Shown here one piece after another: positions 28,778 through 38,555 of a stretch of DNA of 64,000 nt. The notes under the pieces are model-generated. The model was given only the letters and a program-made list of their open reading frames with translations, searched no databases and was not told the origin of the DNA. Both the position numbers and the translations under genes were made by a program. The DNA comes from Bog-159 sp963738375 (lineage in GTDB: Bacteria; Acidobacteriota; Terriglobia; Bryobacterales; Bryobacteraceae): positions 749,362 through 813,361 of the forward strand of contig CAVTWL010000002.1 of NCBI GenBank assembly GCA_963738375.1, read 5' to 3'. The first letter of the stretch is position 1, and every line of letters starts with the position of its first letter.

Positions 28778-29062
28778 ATGGCAAGCGCGAAGGTGACTTT
28801 CACCCTTGATCTCGCGACCGTCTCCCGTCTGGAAGACGCCGCCATCCGCATGTCCATGCCCAAAAGCGCAGTTGTGCGCGCTGCTATCGCGGATTACCAC
28901 GAGCGTATCGGCCGCCTCGGCGAAGCTGAAAAACTGAGAATGTTGCGCGCGTTCGATGAATTGGTGCCGCGTATCCCCAAGCGCAGCCGGGCTGATGTCG
29001 ATCGTGAGTTGCGCTCCATGCGCCAGGCGCGCCGTGCCGGCGGCCGCCGCTATCCCCAGTGA
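28778..29062 (+). CDS. Ribbon-helix-helix antitoxin (VapB-like)
   Basis: 94 aa. The N-terminal about 45 residues (KVTFTLDLATVSRLEDAAIR, then MPKSAVVRAAIADYHERIG) form a MetJ/Arc/CopG ribbon-helix-helix DNA-binding domain. The C-terminal half is charged (RMLRAFDELVPRIPKRSR) and would wrap the toxin. The stop overlaps the GTG start of the PIN toxin (GTGA), as expected for a toxin-antitoxin operon with translational coupling. Confidence 0.85.
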   Translation: MASAKVTFTLDLATVSRLEDAAIRMSMPKSAVVRAAIADYHERIGRLGEAEKLRMLRAFDELVPRIPKRSRADVDRELRSMRQARRAGGRRYPQ

Positions 29063-29436
29063 TCTTCCTCGATACGTCGCTCCTCATCGACGCGCTTGCC
29101 GGTCCTGGCCGAGCGGCGATGGCGTTGCGCAACGCGATCGGCGAAGGACACCGGATTATGGTGCCTTGCCTGGTCCTGTTTGAGTGGCTGCGAGGTCCTC
29201 GCGTCCCCGCCGAACTGGCGGCCCAGGAAGCTCTCTTCCCAACCGAAGCAGGCGTGCCTTTTGGCCCGCGCGAGGCCGTCCTCGGCGCCAAGCTATACCG
29301 CAGTATACGCCGGCCCCGTGGCCGCGAAATGGACTTGGCAATTGCCGCTTGTGCCATCACCCACGAGGCGCGGCTTTGGACTCTGAATATCGCCGACTTC
29401 GCCGATATCCCCGGTTTGACGCTCTATACCGCTTAA
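29059..29436 (+). CDS. PIN-domain ribonuclease toxin (VapC-like)
   Basis: 125 aa with GTG start overlapping the antitoxin stop. The acidic PIN active site is complete: Asp5 in IFLDTSLLIDAL, Glu42 in LVLFEWLRGPR, Asp92 in EMDLAIAACAI and Asp113 in LNIADFADIPGL. VapC toxins cut tRNA or rRNA. The pair is intact and not accompanied by mobile-element genes. Confidence 0.9.
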   Translation: MIFLDTSLLIDALAGPGRAAMALRNAIGEGHRIMVPCLVLFEWLRGPRVPAELAAQEALFPTEAGVPFGPREAVLGAKLYRSIRRPRGREMDLAIAACAITHEARLWTLNIADFADIPGLTLYTA

Positions 29437-29484
29437 GCCGGCTATGCCTCCGTGATATGCTTTCTCCTACCCAGGAGGGCCGCC

Positions 29485-30729
29485 TTGCGCACCTCAATCG
29501 CCTTGTTCCTAACCGCCATCGCCCTGCCCGTCGGCGCTGAAAACTGGCCCCAATGGCGCGGCCCTTCGCTCAACGGCATCAGCTCCGAAACGAACTTGCC
29601 CCTCCACTGGAGCGCCACTCAAAACATCGCCTGGAAACTCGAAATGCCCGGCCGCTCCGGCTCAACGCCCATCGTCTGGGGCGACCGCATCTTCCTGAAC
29701 GTCGCCGAAGGTGACGAACTCTCCCTCTGGTGCGTCGACAAAACCAAAGGCGCCGTGGTCTGGAAAAAATTCATCGCGTCCGGCAATTACAAAATCAACA
29801 AGCAGAACATGTCGTCTCCGTCCCCGGTCACCGATGGCCAAAGCGTCTACGCCATGACCGGCACCGGCATCCTCAAGGGCTTCGACTTCCAGGGCCGCGA
29901 GCTTTGGACCCGCGACATTCAGAAAGACTACGGCAAGTTCGGCCTCAACTGGGGCTACGCGTCCTCCCCGCTGCTCTTCGAAGACGCCCTCTACGTCCAA
30001 GTTGTGCATGGAATGAAAACGCACGACCCGTCTTATGTTCTGCGCATCGACAAGCACACCGGGAAGACCGCGTGGCGAACTCTGCGTCCCACCAACGCCA
30101 TCCGCGAATCGCCCGACTCCTACACCACGCCGGCCTTACTGCGCTACGCCAATCATGTCGAGATCGTAGTCACCGGCGGCGATTGCATCACCGGTTACGA
30201 CCCCGCCGCCGGCGCCGAACTGTGGCGCGCCACCGGCTTCAATCCCAATAACGAGCCCGACCATCGCATCATCGCTTCGCCCGTCGTCTTCGACGATATC
30301 GTCTTCGCCCCCACGCGCGTCAAGCCGTTGATCGCCTTTCGCGCCGGCGGACGCGGCGATGTGACACAGTCTCAGAAGCTCTGGGAATTTATGAATGGAC
30401 CCGACGTTCCCACTCCCGTCACCGACGGTAAATATTTCTACTCGGTGAACGATCGCGGCATCATATGGTGCCTCGACGCCCGCACCGGCGCCGAGGTCTG
30501 GGGAGGCAAACGCATCCAGCCCGGCGCCTATAGCGCCTCGCCCGTGCTGGCGGACGGGAAAATCTACATCACCAACGAAGACGGCTTGACCACCGTTATC
30601 AAAGCCGGCAACCAATTCGAAGTCCTGGCGGAAAACGACCTGAACGATTACACCCTCAGTTCGCCCGCCATCTCCGATGGCCGCATCTTCGTGCGCACCG
30701 CGAAATTCCTGTACGCGATCGGCAAGTAA
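29485..30729 (+). CDS. Exported PQQ-like beta-propeller protein 1
   Basis: 414 aa from the TTG at 29,485, with AGGAGGG 7 bp upstream and a signal peptide LRTSIALFLTAIALPVGA. The mature protein starts with ENWPQWRGPSLNGISSETNL, the opening shared by the six related proteins in this window. Repeats with GxxxWxxxL, SSPLLFEDALYVQ and SASPVLADGKIYITNEDG give an eight-bladed PQQ-like propeller. No heme or metal motif of true quinoprotein dehydrogenases is visible, so enzyme activity is uncertain. It stands apart from the other five by about 3 kb. Confidence 0.85.
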   Translation: MRTSIALFLTAIALPVGAENWPQWRGPSLNGISSETNLPLHWSATQNIAWKLEMPGRSGSTPIVWGDRIFLNVAEGDELSLWCVDKTKGAVVWKKFIASGNYKINKQNMSSPSPVTDGQSVYAMTGTGILKGFDFQGRELWTRDIQKDYGKFGLNWGYASSPLLFEDALYVQVVHGMKTHDPSYVLRIDKHTGKTAWRTLRPTNAIRESPDSYTTPALLRYANHVEIVVTGGDCITGYDPAAGAELWRATGFNPNNEPDHRIIASPVVFDDIVFAPTRVKPLIAFRAGGRGDVTQSQKLWEFMNGPDVPTPVTDGKYFYSVNDRGIIWCLDARTGAEVWGGKRIQPGAYSASPVLADGKIYITNEDGLTTVIKAGNQFEVLAENDLNDYTLSSPAISDGRIFVRTAKFLYAIGK

Positions 30730-30733
30730 GCGC

Positions 30734-31176
30734 TTACGACGGTTTGTAGTACAACACCAGGCCGCCACCCAGCGCGGCCAAAATGAATCCCACGTAGAGC
30801 AGCGGATTGGGTGCGTTCTACGGCGGATGCATCGACATGGAAACCACCAGATTGATCGGCGGCGCGCCTCCGAAAACCAGCGGCATCCCGATAGTGGGCA
30901 GTCCGCCCGCCTTGAAAGCCCCGATAATGCGGACCACGCCCAAAGCGCCCAGCGCCCCGCCGATAATCGGCCACGTGGTGCCCCAGAATTGAATCCACTG
31001 AGGCTACCCTGCGTCGATAATCCCGCTACCGGCACAAGCACCCCGATCAAAAAATAAGCGACGCCCAAGCACAGCAGCACTTTCAGCGATTGCCGAACTG
31101 CGTCTGCCCCTTATGCGGCACGGGCCCGTAAACGCCCCACGACAGCCACTGCGCCAAGCACGAATGTGATCCACAT
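30734..31176 (-). CDS. Small multi-pass membrane protein, frameshifted
   Basis: About 145 aa after joining three frames. It opens MWITFVLGAVAVVG, then VYGPVPHKGQTQFGNR, then VLLCLGVAYFLIGVLVPVAG, then WPIIGGALGALGVVRIIGAF, PTIGMPLVFGGAPPINLVVS and NPLLYVGFILAALGGGLVLY with a stop at 30,734. Five membrane helices are predicted. At least three single-base changes must be assumed. No function is known. The 3' end faces the end of PQQ-like propeller 1. Confidence 0.55.
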
Positions 31177-31293
31177 CTTGACCGCTTCCCGCCCATTTTT
31201 GATTTCCACTGAGCTTTGCCCGATCTGGAGAAATCCTCTGCCCAACTATGCCATACTACCTGAAATTCGCAAATCTTGAGAGGACACCTCAGA

Positions 31294-32634
31294 ATGGCTC
31301 GCCCGGAATCTGCCGCCTCACATCGCCTCACAACCGTCCAGTGGGTCATCTGCGTCATAGCCGCCATCGGCTTCGCCTTCGATACCTATGCGCTGCTGGT
31401 CCTACCGCTGATCGTGCGCCCGGCCCTGATGGAAATCGCCAAGGTGAAACCCGGCACGCCGGATTTCAACCATTGGGTCGGCCTGCTTTTCTACATTCCG
31501 GCGGTTGCCGGCGGTGTTTTCGGACTCCTGGGAGGATATCTCACCGACCTTCTGGGCCGCCGCCGCATTTTGGTTTGGAGCATTCTGTTATATGCCGGTT
31601 CGGCCTTCGCCTCCGGCCTGGTCACCTCGGTAAGCGCATTGCTGGTCCTTCGCTGCACGACTTTCATTGGAGTCTCCGTCGAATTCGTCGCAGCTGTCGC
31701 CTGGCTGGCGGAACTGTTCCCGGATGCCAAACAGCGCGAAGCCGTCCTGGGATACACGCAAGCGTTTTCCTCGGTCGGCGGCCTGCTCATCAGCGCGGCC
31801 TATTACATTGCCGTCACATATTCGAAGTCGCTGCCCGCTATCAACGGCGGGCACGAAGCCTGGCGCTATACGCTGATCTCCGGCGTGATTCCCGCCATCC
31901 CCTTGATCCTCATCCGGCCCTTCCTGCCCGAGTCGCCCGCGTGGCAGGAGAAGAAACGGGCAGGCACACTTCAGCGTCCTAGCTTTGCGGAATTGTTCCG
32001 CCCGGAATATCGAAAGATTACGCTGCTCACCGCGCTCATGTTCGCCTGCAGCTACGGCGCAGCGTTCGGCGCCATCCAGCATATTCCGCGCATCGTACCG
32101 GGCCTGCCGCAGGTGGTACACCTGGCGCGCGCCGCGCAGGAACAGATCGTGAGCAAGGTCCAGTTCCTGCAGGAAATGGGCGGACTGCTAGGCCGCGTGG
32201 TGCTGGCCTTCCTGGCCATCCGCATCGTCAGCCGCCGCAAACTGCTGCGCATCTTCCAGTTTCCGGGGCTGTTCCTGGTGCCGTTCGTATTCTTCTACCC
32301 GGCCACCCACGATCTCGGCATGACCGAAGTGGGCATCTTCCTCGCCGGAATGCTCACCGTCGCCCAGTTCAGTTTCTGGGGCAACTATCTGCCGCGCATG
32401 TATCCCATCCATCTGCGCGGAACCGGTGAGAGTTTCGCCGCCAATATCGGGGGCCGCATGATCGGTACTTCGGCCGCGTTGCTCACCACCACGCTGGCCA
32501 ACTCCATGCCCGGAAACACGCCGTTCACCAAACTGGCCTACGCCGCCGCCGCCGTCGCGTTGCTCGTGTATGCGATAGGTTTCACTGCAAGCTTCTGGCT
32601 GCCCGAGCCGCGCCAGGAGAAACTGCCGGAATAA
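31294..32634 (+). CDS. Major facilitator superfamily transporter
   Basis: 446 aa from the ATG at 31,294, with GAGG about 10 bp upstream. Twelve hydrophobic helices. The loop 2-3 motif GGYLTDLLGRRRILVWSI and LAELFPDAKQREAVLGYTQAF in the first half identify the sugar-porter/AAHS-like part of the MFS; the second half has NYLPRMYPIHLRGTGESF, the counterpart loop. Substrates of this group include sugars and aromatic or organic acids. The neighbourhood suggests carbon-compound uptake, but this is inference. Confidence 0.9.
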   Translation: MARPESAASHRLTTVQWVICVIAAIGFAFDTYALLVLPLIVRPALMEIAKVKPGTPDFNHWVGLLFYIPAVAGGVFGLLGGYLTDLLGRRRILVWSILLYAGSAFASGLVTSVSALLVLRCTTFIGVSVEFVAAVAWLAELFPDAKQREAVLGYTQAFSSVGGLLISAAYYIAVTYSKSLPAINGGHEAWRYTLISGVIPAIPLILIRPFLPESPAWQEKKRAGTLQRPSFAELFRPEYRKITLLTALMFACSYGAAFGAIQHIPRIVPGLPQVVHLARAAQEQIVSKVQFLQEMGGLLGRVVLAFLAIRIVSRRKLLRIFQFPGLFLVPFVFFYPATHDLGMTEVGIFLAGMLTVAQFSFWGNYLPRMYPIHLRGTGESFAANIGGRMIGTSAALLTTTLANSMPGNTPFTKLAYAAAAVALLVYAIGFTASFWLPEPRQEKLPE

Positions 32635-33153
32635 TCAGGCGCCGGCTCTGCGCGCGCGCCACTCTTCCGCGGTGATCTCCCAAACCTCGGTCGCCAGCCG
32701 CCCGGAAACATAGTCGCCTTCGCGCGTTTCGACCACACGCATCCCTTGTCTTTCCGAAATCCGCCGCGACGCCGTGTTGGCCGCGGCCTTCGGAACGCGC
32801 AGGACGGGGAATTCCAGCGTATCGAACCAGTAGTCCGTCACTGCTTCGGCCGCTTCGCTCATCAGCCCGCGCCCGTGCCACGGCGCACCGAGCCAAAACC
32901 CGCGATTGTTTTCGCCCCTCATCAACGCGATCGAACCTACCAGGCGTTCCGGATCCTCCTTGAGGCGCAGCGTCCAATGCCAAGCGTCCCCCCGCTCCAC
33001 CGCCGGCAGCGCCACATCGCGGTAATAAACGAAGACCCCATTCGCCGGGAAAGGCCACGGAACCTGATTTGCCAGGTATTTCACTACTTCCCACTGCGGA
33101 AAGAGCAACTGCGCCGGTCCGGCATCCTCGATCTCGAGCGGTCGCAACCACAA
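32635..33153 (-). CDS. GNAT-family N-acetyltransferase (RimJ/RimL-like)
   Basis: 172 aa. The family opening appears as LWLRPLEIEDAGPAQ; the residues just before (ETER) also fit, so the true start may lie a few codons upstream, where the frame is closed by the stop of the next gene. Acetyl-CoA loop residues are in WLGAPWHGRGLMSEAAEAVTDYW, and N-T-A-S-R-R-I-S-E-R-Q-G-M is the usual C-terminal signature. It could acetylate a protein N-terminus or an antibiotic-like amine. It lies 24 bp after the MmcQ/YjbR gene. Confidence 0.85.
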   Translation of the reverse strand: MWLRPLEIEDAGPAQLLFPQWEVVKYLANQVPWPFPANGVFVYYRDVALPAVERGDAWHWTLRLKEDPERLVGSIALMRGENNRGFWLGAPWHGRGLMSEAAEAVTDYWFDTLEFPVLRVPKAAANTASRRISERQGMRVVETREGDYVSGRLATEVWEITAEEWRARRAGA

Positions 33154-33177
33154 GCGCTCGGTTTCGAAGAGTCGGAG

Positions 33178-33561
33178 TCACTCCTCGACCTTCACCGAAG
33201 CCGCCAGCCGCTTCGGAGCCGCTAACCGGTAGCTGCATGTCACCAGTTCAGCCACTTCTTCCCAATCCACCACGCCCACATCCAGCCGCAGAGCCACCCA
33301 GCCCCGGCGTGCGATATACGCCGGCAAATAAAATCGTTCCGGTTGCGCAGCCGCCAACGCCTTGTTGTCGCCGGGGAGGACTTTGCACGTCACCGCTATC
33401 ATGCCGTCGCCGTGATGATCGTTCAGAAAATAGGCGAACGCCTTCTTGCGCACCAGAAAACTCGCATGCGACGCCTGCCGGCACACGCTGGCTTCCGGGA
33501 GCGCCAGGCAGATCTTCGTCAGCCGGGCGAAGAGCCCGTCTTCCCTATCCGTCTTGCTCAT
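33178..33561 (-). CDS. MmcQ/YjbR family protein
   Basis: 127 aa with the CyaY-like fold of this family: FARLTKICLALPEASVCRQ at the start, SHASFLVRKKAFAYFLNDHH in the middle and RFYLPAYIARRGWVALRLD followed by VAELVTCSYRLAAPKRLAA. These are small DNA-binding-like proteins of unknown role. It is 4 bp upstream-side of the PQQ-like gene ending nearby and is transcribed in the same direction, so it may be in the tail of the propeller operon. Confidence 0.88.
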   Translation of the reverse strand: MSKTDREDGLFARLTKICLALPEASVCRQASHASFLVRKKAFAYFLNDHHGDGMIAVTCKVLPGDNKALAAAQPERFYLPAYIARRGWVALRLDVGVVDWEEVAELVTCSYRLAAPKRLAASVKVEE

Positions 33562-33565
33562 TCGC

Positions 33566-34654
33566 TCACCCGCCGAAGCAATACAGCTTGCCGTCCTGCG
33601 ACCCGATCACGATCCGCCCCGCCGCAATCGCCGGCGAAGCCGAGAGCGGCGCGCCCGCCTCGAAATCCCAGATCTTTTTGCCCGAGGCCAAATCCAGCAC
33701 GTAAAAGCGTCCGTCGTTGGAGCCCACGTAGACGCGTCCTCCGGCGATCGCCGGCGATGAATCCACCCGCGCGCGCGTCGCGAAGCTCCAGATTTGCTTC
33801 CCGTTTTTCGCGTTCAAACAATGCACCACTTTGTCCCGCCCGCCCAGCACCACCCGCTCGCCTTCCACCGCCGCCGACGAGTAAAAAGGGAATTGCCGCT
33901 CCGGATTCTCGTACCGCCATGCCACCCGTCTGCGGCTCAAATCGGCGCCCGCGACATCGTTATTGAACGTGCCGAAATACGCCCATTGCCCCATCATCGC
34001 CGGCGACGCACCCGTGTATCCGCCTGAATCGAAATGGAACATTTCTTTCCCATCCTCAATGCGCAGCCCGCGGAAAATCTCGTCGCAGCCCGCGATGTAC
34101 ACGAGGCCCCCGGCGATGGCAGGCGTGGCATGAACATAGCTGCTGGTAGTGAACTTCCAAAGGACCTTGCCGTCTTTCACATTCAGGCAATACAGGTTGC
34201 CGTCATACGACCCGATGAATAGCCGCTCGCCCGCGATCACCGGCGACGACCGGATCTCGCTGGTGGTCTTGAAGGTCCACACCCGCTTGCCGTCCGACGC
34301 GCGCACCGCATGCAGGGTGCCCGCAATGTCGCCGACATAGACCACGCCATCGTGAATCAGCGGCGACGATTCGTCGATCCCATCCTCTGCCTTATACTTC
34401 CATCTCAGTTTGCCCGTCGCCAGGTCGATCGCCAGCAGATCGGCCGATTCCACTCCGACATACACCACGCCGTCCGCAATCGCCGCCGACGATTGAATGC
34501 CTTCGCCCGCATCGTAGGTCCACAGCAGTTTCAGCGTGGCCGGAACCGCGCCGCCGGCCACGCCCGTCAGTTCCGGATTGCCGCGGAATTGCGGCCACTC
34601 GTCGGCCGCGTGCAGACATCCCAGCCAGATAGCAGCGCCGCCAGCCAGCCGCAC
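33566..34654 (-). CDS. Exported PQQ-like beta-propeller protein 2
   Basis: 362 aa with GTG start, 3 bp after the stop of propeller 3. The short hydrophobic leader (LAGGAAIWLGCLHA) is followed by DEWPQFRGNPELTGVAGG. Repeats of the type VVYVGDIAGTLHAVRASDGK, RLFIGSYDGNLYCLNVKDGK and RVYVGSNDGRFYVLDLASGK are very regular and close the propeller. It resembles BamB-like and PQQ-like scaffolds more than enzymes. It is the last propeller gene of a minus-strand run of three. Confidence 0.87.
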   Translation of the reverse strand: MRLAGGAAIWLGCLHAADEWPQFRGNPELTGVAGGAVPATLKLLWTYDAGEGIQSSAAIADGVVYVGVESADLLAIDLATGKLRWKYKAEDGIDESSPLIHDGVVYVGDIAGTLHAVRASDGKRVWTFKTTSEIRSSPVIAGERLFIGSYDGNLYCLNVKDGKVLWKFTTSSYVHATPAIAGGLVYIAGCDEIFRGLRIEDGKEMFHFDSGGYTGASPAMMGQWAYFGTFNNDVAGADLSRRRVAWRYENPERQFPFYSSAAVEGERVVLGGRDKVVHCLNAKNGKQIWSFATRARVDSSPAIAGGRVYVGSNDGRFYVLDLASGKKIWDFEAGAPLSASPAIAAGRIVIGSQDGKLYCFGG

Positions 34655-34657
34655 TGC

Positions 34658-35979
34658 CTACTTCGCCTTCTCGATGCGATAGAGTTTCGATGCCGTGCGC
34701 ACAATCAGGCTCGACCGGTAGATCGGCGGGTGTCGCCAGCGCCATCTCATCGAGCGAATTCTTGCCCAGCACCTTGAACTCCGGCCCGGCCTGAATCACG
34801 TAAGTATCGCCGTCTTCGCTGAGCGCAAAGATCTTCCCGTTGTAAGCCCACGGCGATGCCGTGAATGCCGCGCCCTCCGCGTTGATGCGCTGTTTGCCGT
34901 AGATCTCCTTGCCGGTCTTCGCATCGCGGCAGGTCAGGAATCCGTAATCCATCAGCGTGTAGTAGTAATCGCCATAAACCAGCGGCGACGGATTGTAGGG
35001 CCCGCCCTGCGCGCTGATACCATGCCACGAATTCGTTGCTGGTTTCGTCGCCCTTCAGGCTGATGTCGCCGCTGGCGCCCCGCCTGTCACCGCGTAAATC
35101 GGCCGCACCTTGTCGCCCACATAGCCGGAGGTCACGTACAATAATCCGAATTTCGCAAAGGGCGTCGGAATGCTGATCGACGACATGCCGCCAAATTCCC
35201 AAAGCACCTTGCCGTCCAGGTCGTATGCCCGCACGCGCCGCGTTCCCGCCGTCACAATCTCCGTGCGCTTCCCGCTTTCCCAAATGAACGGCGTGGCCCA
35301 ATTGCTGCCTTCATCCCGCGTCACGCGCCAGATCTGTTTGCCGCTCTTCGCATCCAGCGCTTCCAGAAACGACTGATCCTCGTTGTCGTTTACGAGGTAG
35401 AGCCGCCCTTGGTGCAGCACGGGCGATGCGGCAGCGCCCCACCCGTAGCGCATGTGGAACGGCCCCAGCGGCTGCGACCAAAGCGTCTTCCCGTCGCGGT
35501 TCAGGCAAAAAACACCCACGCCGCCAAAGTACGCGTACACGCGCTCGCCATCCGTCACCGGCGTCTCCGAAGCGTAGCTATTTTTCAAATGCCGCGCCGG
35601 AGCGTGACCCCGATGCACTTCCCGCTCCCACAGCATCTTTCCCGTCTTCCAATCCACGCAATAGACCATCCAGCGATGTTCGTCCGTGGGCGCCGCTTCG
35701 CGATTGCCCCCGAAATAAACACCCTTTTTGGGCGCTTCCTCGGGCGTCGACGCAATCACCGACGTCAGGAAGATGCGGTCGCCGGCCACCACGGGCGACG
35801 ACCATCCGCGCCCCGGAATGTCCAGCTTCCACGCCACATTCTCCGTGGTGCTCCAACTCTCCGGCAGCGCGCCGTCTTTGGCCACCCCGGCGTCCGGGCC
35901 CGCGGAATTGCGGCCACTGGTCGCCGTCCGCCGCCGCGCAGAGTCCCGCCAAGGCCAGCAGCGCCGCGCCGCAGCGCAA
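34658..35979 (-). CDS. Exported PQQ-like beta-propeller protein 3, frameshifted
   Basis: About 440 aa when joined. The TTG at 35,979 gives LRCGAALLALAGLCAAADGD, then DQWPQFRGP, the common opening, before a frame change at about 35,900. The central part (35,055-35,885) has WSTTENVAWKLDIPGRGWSS, VVAGDRIFLTSVIASTPEE and WRVTRDEGSNWATPF. The end resumes in another frame as DYGFLTCRDAKTGKEIYGKQ, AAFTASPWAYNGKIFALSED and IYRSSLIVRTASKLYRIEKA with the stop at 34,658. At least three indels. It lies 2 bp after propeller 4 and 3 bp before propeller 2, so the three are one operon. Confidence 0.82.
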
Positions 35980-35981
35980 AG

Positions 35982-37183
35982 TTATTTGGCGATGTTGTAG
36001 CAAAACAGATTGTCCTGGTCGCGCAAATATAGTTTTCCGTTCGCGATCACCGGCTGGCTCCAAGTCGGGTACCCTCCCTTCGCAATTTCGAACCGCGAGA
36101 TCTCGTGGTAACCGGCGGGCGTAGCCTCGATCAGCCCGACCATGCCGTCCTCGCCCAGCGCATACAGTTTGTGGTCGGCATAAACCAGCGATCCCTTCCC
36201 AACGCTGCGATCCTTCCACGCCACTTCCCCGGTCTCGAATTTCATGGCAGTTAGAATGCTGCTTGAAAACCCGTAGAGGTAATCGCCCACCAGGATCGAG
36301 GTGCTGTAGTGGTTGCGCATGTCCTTGTTGAAATACACTTCCGACGCGTCGCCCGTGGCCTTCGTCTTTAGCAGCACGCAGCCCGTCCCGTAGTCCGATG
36401 AAAGAAAAATCTCGCCGCCATGCACGATCGGCGTGGCTATGTTGGCGGTCCCATTAGCTACGCGTTCATAGCGCCATAGCAGCTTGCCGCTCGCCAAATC
36501 CAAGCCCATCGCCGCATCTGCCGTAAACACTACCAACCGCCGTGAGCCGCCCGCATCGTAGAGCATAGCCGACGAATAACCTGCCGCATCGTCCTGCGAC
36601 TGCCACACCACCTTGCCGGTCATCTTATCCAGCGCCACAACCGCAGCGCCGCGTCCGCCCGGTGTCACAATGACGTGGTCGCCATCCACCAGCGGCGATT
36701 CGCTGATCCCCCAATGGGGCACGCGCCCGCGAAAGTGGTCCACCACGTTGTAGCCCCACATCGTTTTGCCCGTGGCCGCATCCAGGCACACCAGCATCCC
36801 GTCCGCAGCCAGCGCGTAGACATGCGCTCCGTCGACGGTGGGCGTGCTGCGCGGACCATGTCCCCGCGATTCGTGAAACGGAATGCCGGTGTGCGTGCGC
36901 CAGATCTGTTTGCCGGTCTTCGCATCCAAGGCCAGTACATATTCTTCGTTGCCTTGCTGGCCCTGCAGGAACAGTTGCCTCCGGCCACCGCGGGCGACGA
37001 ATAGCCCTCGCCCAGCCCTTGGGTCTTCCACACCACAGGAGGACCGCCCGCCGGCCACGAGTCCAGCAGTCCGGTTTCGGTCGAAATCCCGTCGCGGTTC
37101 GGCCCTCGCCATTGCGGCCAATCGGCCGCCGCGGCCACAGCTACGGTCAAGCAGAATAATGATGCGGCGCAGCGTCCCGGCAT
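35982..37183 (-). CDS. Exported PQQ-like beta-propeller protein 4, frameshifted near N-terminus
   Basis: About 400 aa. The true start is at 37,183: MPGRCAASLFCLTVAVAAAA is a signal peptide and DWPQWRGPNRDGISTETGLL is the shared opening. A base change at about 36,970 shifts the frame; the remainder reads FLQGQQGNEEYVLALDAKTG, then regular repeats including SESPLVDGDHVIVTPGGRGA and QPVIANGKLYLRDQDNLFCY. It precedes propeller 3 by 2 bp. The Gfo/Idh/MocA gene is 36 bp upstream on the same strand. Confidence 0.85.
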
Positions 37184-37219
37184 GTGGAAAGATTACCACG
37201 CCGGAACACAACTGGCGTT

Positions 37220-38422
37220 CTAACCCGCGAACGGCAGCACTTCCTCGCTCGCCGGATCAAACTTGATGCGCCGCTTCTCCACGTAGCTCTGATTGGCCAG
37301 CAGCGCGGCCTGCGCCGCGCGATGCCCAACATAAACATCCGCGTTCGGCGTCTTCCGCGAACGGCAGCAATCCAGGAAATTCTGCACATGCTGCGCCGTG
37401 ATGTCGCCCGGAATGCGCTTCACCACCGGCTCCGCGCCCTTTTCCGCCGAGCGGAACTCGTACCGGTTGCGATTGATAAATAGCCGCCCGTTCGATCCCA
37501 GAAACTCCACTTTGTATTCCGGCCCGTTATCGATCGCGAACGAGCTAAAGCTCACCGTGAATCCGCCCGGATACTCAAACAGCGCGCTGATCGTATCCGG
37601 CGCCGTACGCCCGTCGTGGAAGTCGTGGTACACCCCCCCAGCCGCCACGGCCGAAACCGGAGCGTCGTTGCGCTCTTTCTCCGTTTCCATGAACATATGT
37701 ACTACGTCCATCCAGTGCGCGCCGAAATCCGTCAGCTTGCCGCCGCCGAAATCCAGAAACGCGCGGAAATCCAGATACTGCGCCGGTTTCCAGTCGCGAT
37801 ACGTCCGGCTGCCCAGGAATCGCACCCAATCCAGGTTGGCCGGTTTCGTCGCCGGTTCTGTGGGCAGCGCCTGCGCCCTTCCGCTGTGCCATACGCAATC
37901 CACGTGTGAAATCTTGCCCAGCATGCCGGAGCGCACGAATCGCTCCCGCGCTTCCAGGTAAATCTCGCCCGAACGCTGCTGCATGCCCACCTGGCAGATC
38001 CGGTTGTTCACCCGCGCCGCCCGCACGATCTCCGGACCCTCCTCGCGCGACCGCTCCAGCGGCTTCTCGACATACACATCTTTGCCCGCATTCAGCGCGT
38101 CGATGGCAATCTCTTTGTGCCAGTGATCCGGCGTCGCGATCAGCACCGCTTCCAGGCCCTTCATCGCCAGCAGTTTTCGATGATCGCCGAACGCCTGCGC
38201 GCCAGGCGCTTGCGCCACACCTTTTTCCGCCCGATCGCCGAACACATCGCACACGTAACGTAAGTCCACTTGTCCCGTTTTCTGAAAAAGGGAGGCCACG
38301 TACGACCCGCGCTCCCCGCATCCAATCAGCCCGAACTGGATGCGTTCATTCGCCCCCAGAACTCGTGAATACGATAGAGCCGTCAGCGCGGCTGCTTTAA
38401 TACCATCCCGCCGGGTAAGCAT
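37220..38422 (-). CDS. Gfo/Idh/MocA family oxidoreductase
   Basis: 400 aa from the ATG at 38,422, which starts MLTRRDGIKAAALTALSYSR, a Tat-like leader with RR. The Rossmann part follows with RIQFGLIGCGERGSYVASLF. The catalytic-loop signature is DVYVEKPLERS, and the C-terminal domain has FLDFGGGKLTDFGAHWMDVV. Members oxidise or reduce sugars and inositols with NAD(P). The neighbours are exported propeller proteins, which suggests an extracytoplasmic sugar or polyol modification; the exact substrate is unknown. It is first in the minus-strand group. Confidence 0.92.
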   Translation of the reverse strand: MLTRRDGIKAAALTALSYSRVLGANERIQFGLIGCGERGSYVASLFQKTGQVDLRYVCDVFGDRAEKGVAQAPGAQAFGDHRKLLAMKGLEAVLIATPDHWHKEIAIDALNAGKDVYVEKPLERSREEGPEIVRAARVNNRICQVGMQQRSGEIYLEARERFVRSGMLGKISHVDCVWHSGRAQALPTEPATKPANLDWVRFLGSRTYRDWKPAQYLDFRAFLDFGGGKLTDFGAHWMDVVHMFMETEKERNDAPVSAVAAGGVYHDFHDGRTAPDTISALFEYPGGFTVSFSSFAIDNGPEYKVEFLGSNGRLFINRNRYEFRSAEKGAEPVVKRIPGDITAQHVQNFLDCCRSRKTPNADVYVGHRAAQAALLANQSYVEKRRIKFDPASEEVLPFAG

Positions 38423-38431
38423 GTCGAGCAC

Positions 38432-38439
38432 ATTATAAT
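38432..38439. promoter_or_regulatory. Possible -10 element of the divergent promoter region
   Basis: ATTATAAT contains a consensus TATAAT on both strands within the 133 bp between the Gfo/Idh gene and propeller 5. On the minus strand it ends 10 bp before the start codon, so that transcript would be almost leaderless. No clear -35 is present. Confidence 0.3.
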
Positions 38440-38555
38440 GCGCTGAAGCGTGCACTGCTGGGCCATGATCCGCTCCTAACCCTCGCGCCAACCCGCCCGT
38501 CTATCAAATAGCCACACGGTCCCGTGCAATACCCGGTATCCTGATAGAAACTGTC

